Shown here piece after piece: positions 35,942 through 44,873 of a stretch of 64,000 nucleotides of DNA. Source of the stretch: Ignavibacteria bacterium (GTDB lineage: Bacteria > Bacteroidota > Ignavibacteria > Ignavibacteriales > Ignavibacteriaceae). How positions within the stretch are numbered: the stretch's first letter is position 1; the number at the start of each line of letters is the position of its first letter. The notes beneath the pieces were generated by a model that saw only the letters and a program-made list of their open reading frames with translations, did no database searches and was not told the DNA's origin. The position numbers and the translations under genes are program-made. The DNA lies in contig JAJTBZ010000097.1 in assembly GCA_021286645.1 (NCBI GenBank), positions 1 to 64,000 on the forward strand, in the 5' to 3' direction.

Positions 35942-36007
35942 GTGCCATAGGCACGTAATATCTGTAGAAAACAGTCACCCAAAAATTATATAAAGATCCG
36001 TAGGATC
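35942..36007. repeat. Pair of 5-bp-stem, 3-base-loop palindromes
   Basis: GTGCC-ATA-GGCAC (35942-35954) and GATCC-GTA-GGATC (35995-36007) are perfect palindromes with the same stem length and a similar triloop but different stem sequences, separated by 40 bases with AT-rich flanks. The stem differences are compensatory, as expected for a degenerate repeat unit selected for structure. Confidence 0.7.
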
Positions 36008-36090
36008 GACACAGAATTTAGCAATGATTAATAATGCTTTTTCATTAGCGTTAATCGCTGTTGTAAGAGATTCCATCCCTCTGACTCCTT

Positions 36091-36131
36091 CCCCGCATGC
36101 GGGGCACGTCCTTTCGTTAAGAGAAGGAAAG
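36091..36131. repeat. GC-rich palindromic element
   Basis: A 14-base perfect palindrome CCCCGCATGCGGGG (36091-36104) is followed by CCTTTCGTTAAGAGAAGG, itself a short inverted repeat. It looks like one copy of an interspersed noncoding repeat; no second copy is in the window. Confidence 0.5.
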
Positions 36132-36347
36132 ATAGCCGCAGTAGTAGCGGGTAAAACGTATTTTTGCGATCACCCAATAATCTATTTTAGGTGTAAACAC
36201 TCTTCAGGACAACACAGATCAACCACCGGGGATTATTAAATCAGGCTATTCTTCATTTTGCCGCGGTAATTAAATCTATCCTTTTTTTTCTTGCAAAAAA
36301 AATCATGATAAATAAAGTAATTTACCATTTCATTCGTCTTAAAATTT

Positions 36348-36911
36348 ATGGAAGAACTAATGATTACACCGGAAAACCCCGGCAGACATAATTTGAAGCA
36401 GATTGTACTGGACTATAGCAGGCGACTGACTTCTTTTATCAGCCGCCGCGTCGATAATGACGAGGAAGTCCGGGATATTCTACAGGATGTCTGGTACCAG
36501 CTAAGCAATGCCGTTGATACCGGCCCGATTGAACAGATAGGATCGTGGTTGTACAGGGTAACCTCGAATAGGATAATCGACAGGTACCGCAGGAAAAAGC
36601 CGGAATCACTGGAGGATATGGCCTATGAAGACGAAGAGGGTGAATTGATTTTCCCCGAATCGCTTTTCGCGGTTACCGATACACCGGAAACAGAACTGGA
36701 AAGACAGGAATTAAAAGAACAGATATTTGTGGCAATCAGCCTTCTGCCCGGGAAACAGCGCGATGTTTTCATTAAAAATGAGATAGAAGGGCTTACCTTA
36801 CAGGAAATAGCTGACAAGACCGGAGAAAGTATAAAAACCATAATATCACGAAAGCGGTATGCTGTTCAGCAGCTGCGCGAGTTACTTGAAAATTTATCAG
36901 ATGAAGAATAA
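36348..36911 (+). CDS. ECF-type sigma factor
   Basis: The 187-residue protein has region 2 (LTSFISRRV, DILQDVWYQL, IGSWLYRVTSNRIIDRYRRKK) and region 4 (LLPGKQRDVFIKNEIEGLTLQEIAD, then SIKTIISRKRYAVQQLRE), with an acidic linker between. It should direct RNA polymerase to a small regulon. A small membrane protein starts 15 bases downstream, in the usual place of an anti-sigma factor, and an ABC exporter follows; the operon may regulate itself. Two nearby ATGs are possible as start (36348 or 36360). Confidence 0.93.
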   Translation: MEELMITPENPGRHNLKQIVLDYSRRLTSFISRRVDNDEEVRDILQDVWYQLSNAVDTGPIEQIGSWLYRVTSNRIIDRYRRKKPESLEDMAYEDEEGELIFPESLFAVTDTPETELERQELKEQIFVAISLLPGKQRDVFIKNEIEGLTLQEIADKTGESIKTIISRKRYAVQQLRELLENLSDEE

Positions 36912-36926
36912 AAAAAGGCACACAAA

Positions 36927-37268
36927 ATGGAAACAAATCACTTTCATGAATTTCATTCAAAACATTACTGGCTGAAGCGTACAGCGTATATGCTTCCTTT
37001 TATCATTGCAGGAATATTTGTTTTTGCTCTGATAGTTATGCTGTTGTGGAACGCGATTCTCCCAGAATTATTCGGTTTCAAACCCGTAACCTTTTGGCAG
37101 TCACTCGGGATACTCGTGCTGTCGAAAATTTTATTCGGAGGGTTTCACGGACGAAGACCCCACCGCGGTTTTCATCATCATCCTTTACGGGAAAAGATGA
37201 ACCAGCTAAGTCCCGAAGATCAGGAAAAATTAAAGAATGATCTGCGGGAGCATTTCGGAAAATTTTGA
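36927..37268 (+). CDS. Small His-rich two-helix membrane protein
   Basis: I do not recognise this 113-residue protein. Two predicted membrane helices (about 18-42 and 51-70) are followed by a basic, His-rich segment (FHGRRPHRGFHHHP) and a charged helical tail (LSPEDQEKLKNDLREHF). Its place directly after the ECF sigma gene suggests an anti-sigma or sensor role, but it has no zinc anti-sigma motif, so this is inference. The His cluster could bind metal ions. AAAAAGGCAC precedes the ATG. Confidence 0.75.
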   Translation: METNHFHEFHSKHYWLKRTAYMLPFIIAGIFVFALIVMLLWNAILPELFGFKPVTFWQSLGILVLSKILFGGFHGRRPHRGFHHHPLREKMNQLSPEDQEKLKNDLREHFGKF

Positions 37269-37323
37269 ATTGCAAACTAAACAGTTTGCAGTTTCAGGAA
37301 AATGTTACAAATCAGGAAATACA

Positions 37324-38241
37324 ATGACTCCACTAAGTATAGAAGTGAGAAATTTTACGAAAAAATTCGGGGAATTCACGGCGGTTGACAACATATCGTT
37401 CGCAGTTCCCCAGGGCTCCATTTTCGGTTTTCTGGGACCGAACGGGGCCGGGAAAAGTACAACCATAAGCGCGTTGTGCACAATTCAGCAAAGCATGCAT
37501 GGCGAGCTTTATATAAACGGGAAGAATGTTGATCGGAACAAGGATAAAGTCCGCGCGGATATTGGCGTAGTTTTTCAGGATTCTACGTTGGATAAAAACC
37601 TTACTGTAGAAGAGAATTTGAAGCTGCACTGTGATTTTTATAATGTGCCGAAGGCAGAGGTAAAAGAGAGAATTGCATTCGTGCTGGAACTTGTTGATCT
37701 GCAAGACTGGCGGAAAGCTCCGGTAGAAAGCCTTTCAGGCGGTATGAAAAGACGGGCTGAAATAGCGCGCGGTTTGGTCCATTACCCCAGGGTGCTGTTC
37801 CTGGATGAGCCGACAACGGGTCTCGATCCGCAGACGAGGGCCAATACATGGGATTACATCCATAAACTACAGCAGCAAAAAAATATAACAATATTTCTTA
37901 CCACGCACTACATGGAAGAAGCCGAGATATGCGATAAAGTAGCTATTATTGATCACGGAAAAATAGTGGCTCATGATACACCCGATAACCTGAAAAAACA
38001 ATATACATCCACCACTATGCGGATAAAATCCACGAACCCGGCCGGGCTTTTCAGGTATCTCGATAACGAGGGCATTATATATAAACCGGGGAATGACATG
38101 ATGACAATTTATACAACAGCAATTCATACGGCTATTGATATCGCTGCCATATTCAGGGATACTATTACGGATATGGAGATAAAGAAGGGCACTCTGAATG
38201 ATGTTTTTATCGCGATTACAGGAAAGGAAATTAGAGAATAA
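37324..38241 (+). CDS. ABC-2 type transporter ATP-binding protein
   Basis: The 305-residue ATPase has Walker A GPNGAGKST, Q loop VVFQD, signature LSGGMKRR, Walker B VLFLDEPTTGLDP and switch His in LTTHYMEEAE, with a C-terminal extension of about 80 residues typical of DrrA/NodI/CcmA-like exporters. The ATG at 37324 follows CAGGAAA and fits the family; an earlier start at 37237 would overlap the previous gene. The permease ATG overlaps its stop codon (TAATG). The exported substrate is unknown. Confidence 0.93.
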   Translation: MTPLSIEVRNFTKKFGEFTAVDNISFAVPQGSIFGFLGPNGAGKSTTISALCTIQQSMHGELYINGKNVDRNKDKVRADIGVVFQDSTLDKNLTVEENLKLHCDFYNVPKAEVKERIAFVLELVDLQDWRKAPVESLSGGMKRRAEIARGLVHYPRVLFLDEPTTGLDPQTRANTWDYIHKLQQQKNITIFLTTHYMEEAEICDKVAIIDHGKIVAHDTPDNLKKQYTSTTMRIKSTNPAGLFRYLDNEGIIYKPGNDMMTIYTTAIHTAIDIAAIFRDTITDMEIKKGTLNDVFIAITGKEIRE

Positions 38242-39065
38242 TGAGGGCAATACAGGCTATAATAGCGCGAAACCTGATTAAATTTTTCCGGAATAAAATG
38301 CGGCTGGCTCTATCAATCTTCATGTCCGGATTATTCCTTTTTATATTTTCATTCATATCCAACTCCGCTATATCTATGCTCTCGCATCCAATGAGCTATC
38401 TTATTTCGGGAATCATTATTATGACGGTGTTCCAGACCTCGATGAATAATTCGATGAACATTCTGGAAGATATAGCAAGTGGATTTATGAAGGAGATACT
38501 TGTCGCGCCGATTGCACGCTGGCAGATAGCTATTGGTCAGGTAGCCTCTTCAGCGATTGTATCCGTACTTCAGGGAATTATTATCGTCATAATCGGGATC
38601 TTTATGGGTCTCAGGCTTGATATTTATCATTCATTTTTAATGATTTGCATGATGCTGCTTGTAGGACTGACATTCAGTTCACTCGGCTTACTGCTGGCCG
38701 CCCTTACAAAAGAATCGACAAATTTTCAGATGCTCGTGTCAATTGTAACTATCCCGCTTACGTTTCTTTCGGGCGCGTATATACCGGCGATGAGTCTGCC
38801 TGATTTTCTATTGCCTATAGTATATCTTAACCCGTTAACTTACACCACGGCAGCATTCAGGTTTATAACATTGCGCATGGAAAATATGCCTGATATAACC
38901 CTTGTTCGCACTGGTATTTCGTTTAATATCAACGGGTTTATCATTTCGCCGCTGATCAGTGCCCTGATTACTGCTTTCATGTGCGCGATCTTCTTTTATT
39001 TATGTGTAAAACAGTTTACCAGTGCAGATTTTTCCAAAGTTAAGGCATTTAAACACAGGCATTGA
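38241..39065 (+). CDS. ABC-2 type transporter permease
   Basis: The 274-residue protein has six predicted membrane helices and the ABC-2 membrane signature near the C terminus (LTFLSGAYIPAMSLPDFLLPIVYLNP). It would form an exporter with the ATPase encoded just upstream (one-base overlap). DrrB/NodJ-like permeases export drugs, lipids or polysaccharides; the substrate is not determined. It is the last gene of the ECF sigma operon, and no terminator is obvious downstream. Confidence 0.92.
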   Translation: MRAIQAIIARNLIKFFRNKMRLALSIFMSGLFLFIFSFISNSAISMLSHPMSYLISGIIIMTVFQTSMNNSMNILEDIASGFMKEILVAPIARWQIAIGQVASSAIVSVLQGIIIVIIGIFMGLRLDIYHSFLMICMMLLVGLTFSSLGLLLAALTKESTNFQMLVSIVTIPLTFLSGAYIPAMSLPDFLLPIVYLNPLTYTTAAFRFITLRMENMPDITLVRTGISFNINGFIISPLISALITAFMCAIFFYLCVKQFTSADFSKVKAFKHRH

Positions 39066-39234
39066 TTACACGCGGTATATGTAATTGCGGCTGCAGGCCA
39101 AAGAAGGTAAAACCCCCCGCGCGAAAAATTCGGCATAAAATAGAAAATTTTACGTATCCCGATGCGGTGTTACTCGTACCGGAGGGTAATATTTAGTATT
39201 TTGCGGAAGTTTATAAAAAATTATCGAGTAGAAC

Positions 39235-40479
39235 ATGGAATCAATCCGGGAGTTGTATAGAATTGGTGTAGGCCCCTCATCGAGCCATACCATGGCGCCC
39301 AAGCGCGCGGCTGAATTGTTTTTGCAACGGCATCCCGATGGTGCGGCGTATCGCATTACCCTCTATGGCAGTTTAGCGGCAACAGGAAAAGGGCACCTTA
39401 CCGATAAGGCGATTCATGCCACATTTGAAGGCAGGGAACATGAAATTCTCTGGAAGCCGGAAAACAGGCTGCCATTGTATTCCAACGGCATGCTTTTCGA
39501 AGTTCTTTCGGATAAAGGCCGGTCATTGGATTCGTGGAAAGTGTACAGTACCGGCGGCGGGGCAATTTTAGAAGAAGGGCAGACCCCGGAAGATAAGAAG
39601 AAGACGTATAATTCACACCGGATGAGGGAAATACTGGAAGTATGTCAGAAATCGGGACTCTCGTTTTGGGAATATGTTGAGAACGCCGAAGGGAAAGAAA
39701 TTTGGGATTATCTGCGTGAAATTTGGCATGCCATGAAGGCGAGTATAGAACGCGGATTGCATGCAGAAGGTGTTATTGAGGGGGGACTGGGAATCAGGCG
39801 GCAGGCATGGGCCTATCATCAGAAGGCATTTAATTCGGCGGCCCATCTGAAGCGTCAGGGACTGATTGCCGCGTACGCCCTCGCGGTATCGGAAGAAAAC
39901 GCGACGGGTGGCACGATAGTTACCGCTCCCACGTGTGGTTCATGCGGAGTTTTACCCGCCTCGCTATACTACGCGCTGCATAATTTTAATTCATCAGAAA
40001 TGTCCATACTACGTGCCCTTGCAACTGCCGGACTGATTGGGAATCTGGTTAAGCATAATGCATCAATCTCCGGGGCCGAAGTTGGCTGTCAGGGTGAAGT
40101 TGGTACGGCGTGTTCAATGGCAGCGGCGGCAGCAACGCAGTTATTGGGTGGCACGATACGGCAAATTGAATATGCCGCGGAAATGGGGCTGGAACATAAC
40201 TTGGGGTTAACATGTGACCCGGTCGAAGGGTTAGTGCAGATTCCGTGTATAGAGCGAAATGTATTTGCCGCAACACAGGCATTAAATTCTGCCGATTACG
40301 CGATGCTATCTGATGGATCGCACCGTATATCATTTGATGATGTAGTTTCGGTAATGAAACAAACCGGTCAGGATTTGCCTTCGCTATATCGTGAAACTGC
40401 TTCGGGAGGGCTTGCAAAAGCCTACCGCCGCCGCAAGAATAAGGAAGCCGAGGCACAAGTACGAAAGCTAACACCGTAG
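39235..40479 (+). CDS. sdaA: L-serine ammonia-lyase, iron-sulfur type
   Basis: The enzyme deaminates L-serine to pyruvate and ammonia using a [4Fe-4S] cluster. The 414-residue protein is a single chain with the beta domain first (ELYRIGVGPSSSHTMAP) and the alpha domain after (about 145-400). Cluster Cys are seen in APTCGSCG and in LTCDPVEGLVQIPC. Length is slightly shorter than E. coli SdaA. It is flanked by intergenic regions and ends in its own terminator. Confidence 0.95.
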   Translation: MESIRELYRIGVGPSSSHTMAPKRAAELFLQRHPDGAAYRITLYGSLAATGKGHLTDKAIHATFEGREHEILWKPENRLPLYSNGMLFEVLSDKGRSLDSWKVYSTGGGAILEEGQTPEDKKKTYNSHRMREILEVCQKSGLSFWEYVENAEGKEIWDYLREIWHAMKASIERGLHAEGVIEGGLGIRRQAWAYHQKAFNSAAHLKRQGLIAAYALAVSEENATGGTIVTAPTCGSCGVLPASLYYALHNFNSSEMSILRALATAGLIGNLVKHNASISGAEVGCQGEVGTACSMAAAAATQLLGGTIRQIEYAAEMGLEHNLGLTCDPVEGLVQIPCIERNVFAATQALNSADYAMLSDGSHRISFDDVVSVMKQTGQDLPSLYRETASGGLAKAYRRRKNKEAEAQVRKLTP

Positions 40480-40496
40480 TGAAATATGTTTGAGAC

Positions 40497-40530
40497 AAAA
40501 TCCCTTCCGGATTGGCGGGGATTTTTTTTT
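40497..40530 (+). terminator. sdaA terminator
   Basis: An 8-bp stem (40497-40504 with 40518-40525) is followed by a run of T. Confidence 0.9.
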
Positions 40531-40692
40531 ACTCATTAATTGAACCATTCACCCGTCTTCTGTTGTTTTCATCTTATCTGAAAATTAGTATATTCCTGTC
40601 GTGTGTAATTCTTTCTGCCGGTAGAGGGCTTTTTACCGGTAGTCCTTTCCCTGGTAACCGAGTTCTGAATTTAATAATATTATGAGGGTGCT

Positions 40693-41844
40693 ATGCAATT
40701 TGAATTGACCGAAGATCAATTAATGGTACAGCAGGCGGCAAAAGAGTTCGCCGAAAAAGAGATTGCCCCGGGTTCTATTGAGCGGGATATCAAGGCAGAA
40801 TTTCCGACAGACATTATAAAAAAGCTGGGAGAGCTTGGCTTTATGGGCATGATGGTCTCGCCGGAATATGGCGGGGCGGGTTACGATACGGTAAGTTATG
40901 TACTGGCTATGATGGAAATTTCAAAGGCCGACGCGAGTGTTGGCGTAATACTTTCGGTAAATAATTCTCTTGTCTGCTGGGGTTTAGAACAGTATGGATC
41001 AGAGTATCTAAAGAAAAAGTATCTGGTGCCGCTGGCCAGCGGTGAAAAACTTGGGGCTTTCGCGCTCTCTGAGCCGGAGGCGGGCAGCGATGCAACCAAC
41101 CAGCATACAACCGCGGAAAAAGACGGCGATTTCTATGTGCTGAATGGAACAAAAAACTGGATTACCAATGGGCTTTCTGCCGATTATTTTCTGGTAATGG
41201 CGCAAACCGACCGGCCAAAAGCACATAAAGGCATTACTACTTTCCTCGTTGAAAAAGGCACTCCCGGATTTGAACATGGCAAAAAAGAAGACAAACTGGG
41301 AATTCGTGGTTCGGATACCTGCTCGCTGTTATTTACGAATTGCAGAGTGCCGGCGGAGAACATTGTTTGGGAAGAAGGTAAAGGATTTAATTTCGCCATG
41401 AATACTTTAAATGGCGGGCGGATAGGTATTGCTTCCCAGGCTCTGGGTATAGCCCTTGCCTCATTGGAGGCCTCTGTTAAATACGCGAAACAACGAAAAG
41501 CATTCGGAACGGTTATCGCGAACCACCAGGCAATTCAGTTTAAGCTTGCGGATATGGATATGCATTTTGAGGCGGCGAAAGCGTTAACATTACAGGCAGC
41601 GGCTTTGAAGGATGCCCATAAACCATACGCGAAAGAGGCAGCTATGGCAAAACTCTATGCCTCTAAAACAGCAGTTGATTGCGCGCTTGAAGCCATCCAG
41701 ATTCATGGCGGCTATGGCTACGTTCGCGAGTACCTGGTTGAAAGGTATCTGAGGGATTCCAAAATAACAGAAATTTATGAGGGTACGTCGGAAATTCAGC
41801 GTATGGTAATAGCCCGTGCATTATTAAATGAAACCGGTGGTTAG
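40693..41844 (+). CDS. Acyl-CoA dehydrogenase (short-chain type)
   Basis: The 383-residue flavoprotein shows the family signatures: GAFALSEPEAGSDA, WITNGL, the helix with HQAIQFKLADM, and the catalytic Glu363 in ITEIYEGTSEIQR. The position of the base in IYEGT fits short-chain/butyryl-CoA dehydrogenases. It removes two hydrogens from acyl-CoA to give trans-2-enoyl-CoA, passing electrons to ETF. No ETF genes lie nearby. GAGGGTG precedes the ATG, and an inverted repeat (CCGGTA-N10-TACCGG, about 40620-40641) lies in the leader region. The porin gene follows after 59 bases. Confidence 0.95.
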   Translation: MQFELTEDQLMVQQAAKEFAEKEIAPGSIERDIKAEFPTDIIKKLGELGFMGMMVSPEYGGAGYDTVSYVLAMMEISKADASVGVILSVNNSLVCWGLEQYGSEYLKKKYLVPLASGEKLGAFALSEPEAGSDATNQHTTAEKDGDFYVLNGTKNWITNGLSADYFLVMAQTDRPKAHKGITTFLVEKGTPGFEHGKKEDKLGIRGSDTCSLLFTNCRVPAENIVWEEGKGFNFAMNTLNGGRIGIASQALGIALASLEASVKYAKQRKAFGTVIANHQAIQFKLADMDMHFEAAKALTLQAAALKDAHKPYAKEAAMAKLYASKTAVDCALEAIQIHGGYGYVREYLVERYLRDSKITEIYEGTSEIQRMVIARALLNETGG

Positions 41845-41903
41845 CAGCAGTTAACTTTTCCGCGGGAATTTTCGATTATTCACGTGAAATATCCTGAGGA
41901 TTA

Positions 41904-43124
41904 ATGGAACGGGTACTTTTACTACTGCTGCTATTCGTGGGCGCGGGCTTTTTACAAGCCGAGGGCGATGATACTTCATCTGTACAGTACGATGATTGTC
42001 TTACCGGCAATTGGAACGGCTCGCGCGGGTTGCTTTCAGCTAAAGGGCTGGATTTTTCTACAATGTTGATAAATGATTTTTTTCTCGTGAAGTCGTTTAC
42101 CGGTTCGGGTTATTTGCTGAATTATGCAAATGTGAATCTCGATATCGATTTCGAAAAAGCCGGGATAGCAAACGGGCTTGAGGGGAAAATACAATGTATT
42201 GGTGTGCACAGTAATCACGCGGTGTTTGACGGTGGAACAGCGCAGGGGCTGAGTAATATAGCGGCAGAAAATCTTTTTAAAATTTATCAGCTTTGGCTGC
42301 AATACGAACTCGTTCCGGATATACTGGATACTAAATTGGGCATTTATGACCTGAATTCAGAATTCGATTCCCGTCCTGCCTCCGGAATGTTCCTCAATCC
42401 CTCGCATGGCATCGGGGTGGATATTTCACAAAGCGGCGAAGCCGGCCCTTCTATCTTTCCCTATACAGCCTATACTCTGCGTGTAAAGTATCGCCCCTGG
42501 AAAAATGTAAAAATACTTGGGGCGGTAACTGATGCCGTGCCCGGTACCGGCAGTAGTTATTCCACACCGGTCCCGAGATTTTCGCGCGCTGATGGTTACC
42601 TGTTGATAAGCGAAGCGATGTATTCTACATCCGATGAGCGATTGACCGAAGCATATCAAAAATATTCGGTAGGCGGCTGGTATTATACAGCGCCTGTAGA
42701 ATCAATCAACTCAGAAACAAATTTTTGTAATAAGGGTATATATTTATTCATGGAGCGGTACCTGGGGAAACCTCCGCTGAATATTGCCGATGAAATATAT
42801 TGTACTGCACGCCTGGGTGCAGCAAATGCCAGGGTTAATGATATAGCTCATTTTTGCACGCTGTGTTTTACATTCCACGGGCTTGGTAATAATACAGAAG
42901 ACTGGCTGGGAGTGGGGTTCGCGTATGCACATATTGGCTCCGATTATCTGAATTCCAATCCGGGATTAACCGGCGATCATGAATTAATATTTGAATGCAC
43001 CTATTCTGCCCCGGTGTGGCATGGAATTACCCTGCAACCGGATGTGCAATATATTCAATTTCCTGTAGAAGACCCGGGTCCTCATTTCCTTGCAGCGGGC
43101 ATGCGGTTAATTCTGCAATTGTAA
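41904..43124 (+). CDS. OprB-family carbohydrate-selective porin
   Basis: The 406-residue protein has a signal peptide (about 1-19), then the OprB-type start (LTGNWNGSRGLLSAKGLDFS) and alternating beta-strand pattern to a C-terminal aromatic/hydrophobic strand (MRLILQL). Motifs such as LWLQYELVPDILDTKLGIYDLNSEF, FLNPSHGIGV and YTLRVKY fit the family. It probably forms an outer-membrane channel for sugars or other small solutes. GAGGA precedes the ATG. Its link to the acyl-CoA dehydrogenase just upstream is unexplained. Confidence 0.88.
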   Translation: MERVLLLLLLFVGAGFLQAEGDDTSSVQYDDCLTGNWNGSRGLLSAKGLDFSTMLINDFFLVKSFTGSGYLLNYANVNLDIDFEKAGIANGLEGKIQCIGVHSNHAVFDGGTAQGLSNIAAENLFKIYQLWLQYELVPDILDTKLGIYDLNSEFDSRPASGMFLNPSHGIGVDISQSGEAGPSIFPYTAYTLRVKYRPWKNVKILGAVTDAVPGTGSSYSTPVPRFSRADGYLLISEAMYSTSDERLTEAYQKYSVGGWYYTAPVESINSETNFCNKGIYLFMERYLGKPPLNIADEIYCTARLGAANARVNDIAHFCTLCFTFHGLGNNTEDWLGVGFAYAHIGSDYLNSNPGLTGDHELIFECTYSAPVWHGITLQPDVQYIQFPVEDPGPHFLAAGMRLILQL

Positions 43125-43218
43125 ACTGATGCACGGATATTGAACATTTCGGGGCGAAAATTAATCACTTCAGTATGAATTGAATGATTTTATTCCGGGG
43201 AACCCGTATTTTAGCTGT

Positions 43219-43557
43219 ATGAAAAAAATGAATTGGGATTCTACAAAATCTGTAGCCCTCGCGTTAATAGCTGTATTTATGGTATTGTTTGCGCATTCTG
43301 AAATTAATCATGTTTCAGAATCGTGCGGTACGCACGAGTTACATGACTATTGCAGGGTAGTTGATGGTGCCGCACCGGAAGTAAAGAAACCGGTGCAGAT
43401 TAGCATTTTGAAGCTAATTGCACTGCAGCCCGATTTCATTTTTCATACATCCCCAACAAATTTAGCTTTTTCTTTAAACAGGTACGCCGGTGCATTCGCG
43501 CTGCAGGCAACTTACCCCATTCCATTTTTTAAATTGCATAGTGCATTCCTGATTTAG
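43219..43557 (+). CDS. Small membrane-anchored protein with Cys pair
   Basis: I do not recognise this 112-residue protein. One N-terminal hydrophobic segment (about 10-25) acts as signal or anchor and is followed by a short extracytoplasmic part with two Cys and His residues (SCGTHELHDYC) and hydrophobic patches. The start at 43219 (MKKMNWD) is preferred to 43180. It lies 53 bases upstream of the tolC-like gene of the metal efflux operon, so a role in metal binding or sensing is plausible but inferred. Confidence 0.65.
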   Translation: MKKMNWDSTKSVALALIAVFMVLFAHSEINHVSESCGTHELHDYCRVVDGAAPEVKKPVQISILKLIALQPDFIFHTSPTNLAFSLNRYAGAFALQATYPIPFFKLHSAFLI

Positions 43558-43610
43558 AATAGAACGATACTTCCTCATCGTTTTATTAACATAAATTTTA
43601 GGAGTTCACT

Positions 43611-44861
43611 ATGGTGAAGGTTTTAACCGTAACCCTGTGTATTGTTCTGGTATTGACAATAACAGGGCAGGAATTGCGGCATACAATAAATTTGCAGCAG
43701 GCTGTTGCATTAGCACATCAGTTACATGAAGAAATTGCTATTGCGAAAAATACTACCGGCGCGGCACAGGCACGCGTACTAACATCTCTCGGGCTTTCCC
43801 AACCAGCGATGTCTCTTTCCTATGAGTTTATTCCCCGAAAATCTGCATTAAACTCGTTTGGCGAACGGACTTTCTCGATTACCCAGGCTTTCGAATTCCC
43901 CTCGGTTTATTATTTACGATACAATAAGAGCAGGGCTGAAGTCGAATTAGCCGGGCAGGGCACCCGACAGAGTATTCTGAATGTTACAGCCAAAGTTAAA
44001 TCGGCTTATTACGATGTTCTTGAAAAACAATATCTATCGCTTATAGCGGATGAGAATCTCGCGATAACAGAAGATTTTGCACACAAAGCAGAATTACGAC
44101 ATGAATTAGGCGAGGCAGCGAATATAGAATTACTTACTGCCCGCGTGCAGTTTACCGAAGCCGTGCTGAAAAAGCAGATAGTGCAAAATGAGCTGCTAGC
44201 CGCAAGAGGGCAACTGGCTTATGCGATTGGTATGGTACAGAGCGATACGAATGAATATTTAAACGTAATCGATTCGCTGGTGTTTGTTAACCATGAATTA
44301 CAATTGCAGGTATTACTTGATGCAGCACGTTCAAACAACCCCGTTTTGCAAATTACAGAGATGAATACCCGGGCATTGCACGCCGAGCATAGTATAGCAT
44401 GGTCATCACTCCTTCCATCCTTCTCGGTATCGTACGCTCTGCAAACGAATGAGAACTCCGGGAATTTGTATGGAGTTACATTCGGCATGAATGTTCCGTT
44501 ATGGTTCATGTTTGACAACAGGGGGAAGATTGAGGAATCGGCTGCCCGTCTGGATGCAGCACGACTTGAAGCGCAATTGGCAAATCGCTCCATTAAGAAA
44601 CGGATTGAAACCGGTTATACCGAATATCAAAACGCAATTCGGCAGGCCCGCTTTTACAGGAACGATTTGCTGCCACAGTCTGAAAAAATCTTTGAGATTG
44701 CCGCGAAAAGTTACGACGCCGGCGAGATGACATATCTTGAATTTTTACAGGCAAAGCAGACCCTGAACCAATCGAGGGTAACATATGCTGCCGCATTATC
44801 GGCCTACTACCAGGCAATCATTGCCCTGGAAGAATTAACAGGTTTAACAGTTTTGGAATAA
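43611..44861 (+). CDS. TolC-family outer membrane efflux protein
   Basis: The 416-residue protein has a signal peptide and the long coiled-coil and strand pattern of TolC/CzcC proteins (AVALAHQLHEEIAIAKN, TAKVKSAYYDVLEK, ELLTARVQFTEAVL, YLEFLQAKQTLNQSRVTY). It forms the outer-membrane duct of the three-component efflux system encoded next. AGGAG precedes the ATG by a few bases. Confidence 0.93.
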   Translation: MVKVLTVTLCIVLVLTITGQELRHTINLQQAVALAHQLHEEIAIAKNTTGAAQARVLTSLGLSQPAMSLSYEFIPRKSALNSFGERTFSITQAFEFPSVYYLRYNKSRAEVELAGQGTRQSILNVTAKVKSAYYDVLEKQYLSLIADENLAITEDFAHKAELRHELGEAANIELLTARVQFTEAVLKKQIVQNELLAARGQLAYAIGMVQSDTNEYLNVIDSLVFVNHELQLQVLLDAARSNNPVLQITEMNTRALHAEHSIAWSSLLPSFSVSYALQTNENSGNLYGVTFGMNVPLWFMFDNRGKIEESAARLDAARLEAQLANRSIKKRIETGYTEYQNAIRQARFYRNDLLPQSEKIFEIAAKSYDAGEMTYLEFLQAKQTLNQSRVTYAAALSAYYQAIIALEELTGLTVLE

Positions 44862-44873
44862 GTGAGAAATACC

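Larger units (their letters stand above)
35397..36347. other. Gene-free, repeat-rich intergenic region
   Basis: This 950-base region lies between the ATP-cone kinase and the ECF sigma gene. It holds the kinase terminator, the 173-bp tandem repeat, two GTA/ATA-loop palindromes and a GC-rich palindromic element, and probably the promoter of the sigma operon at its right end. I found no RNA gene and no integrase or transposase. Confidence 0.8.

Noticed and set aside
35496-36007. Possible CRISPR array
   Set aside because: The repeat unit is 173 bases with no short direct repeats separated by unique spacers, and no cas genes are present.
36024-36239. 71-codon plus-strand frame upstream of the ECF sigma gene
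   Set aside because: It runs through the palindromic repeat elements, has no Shine-Dalgarno and no protein-like pattern.
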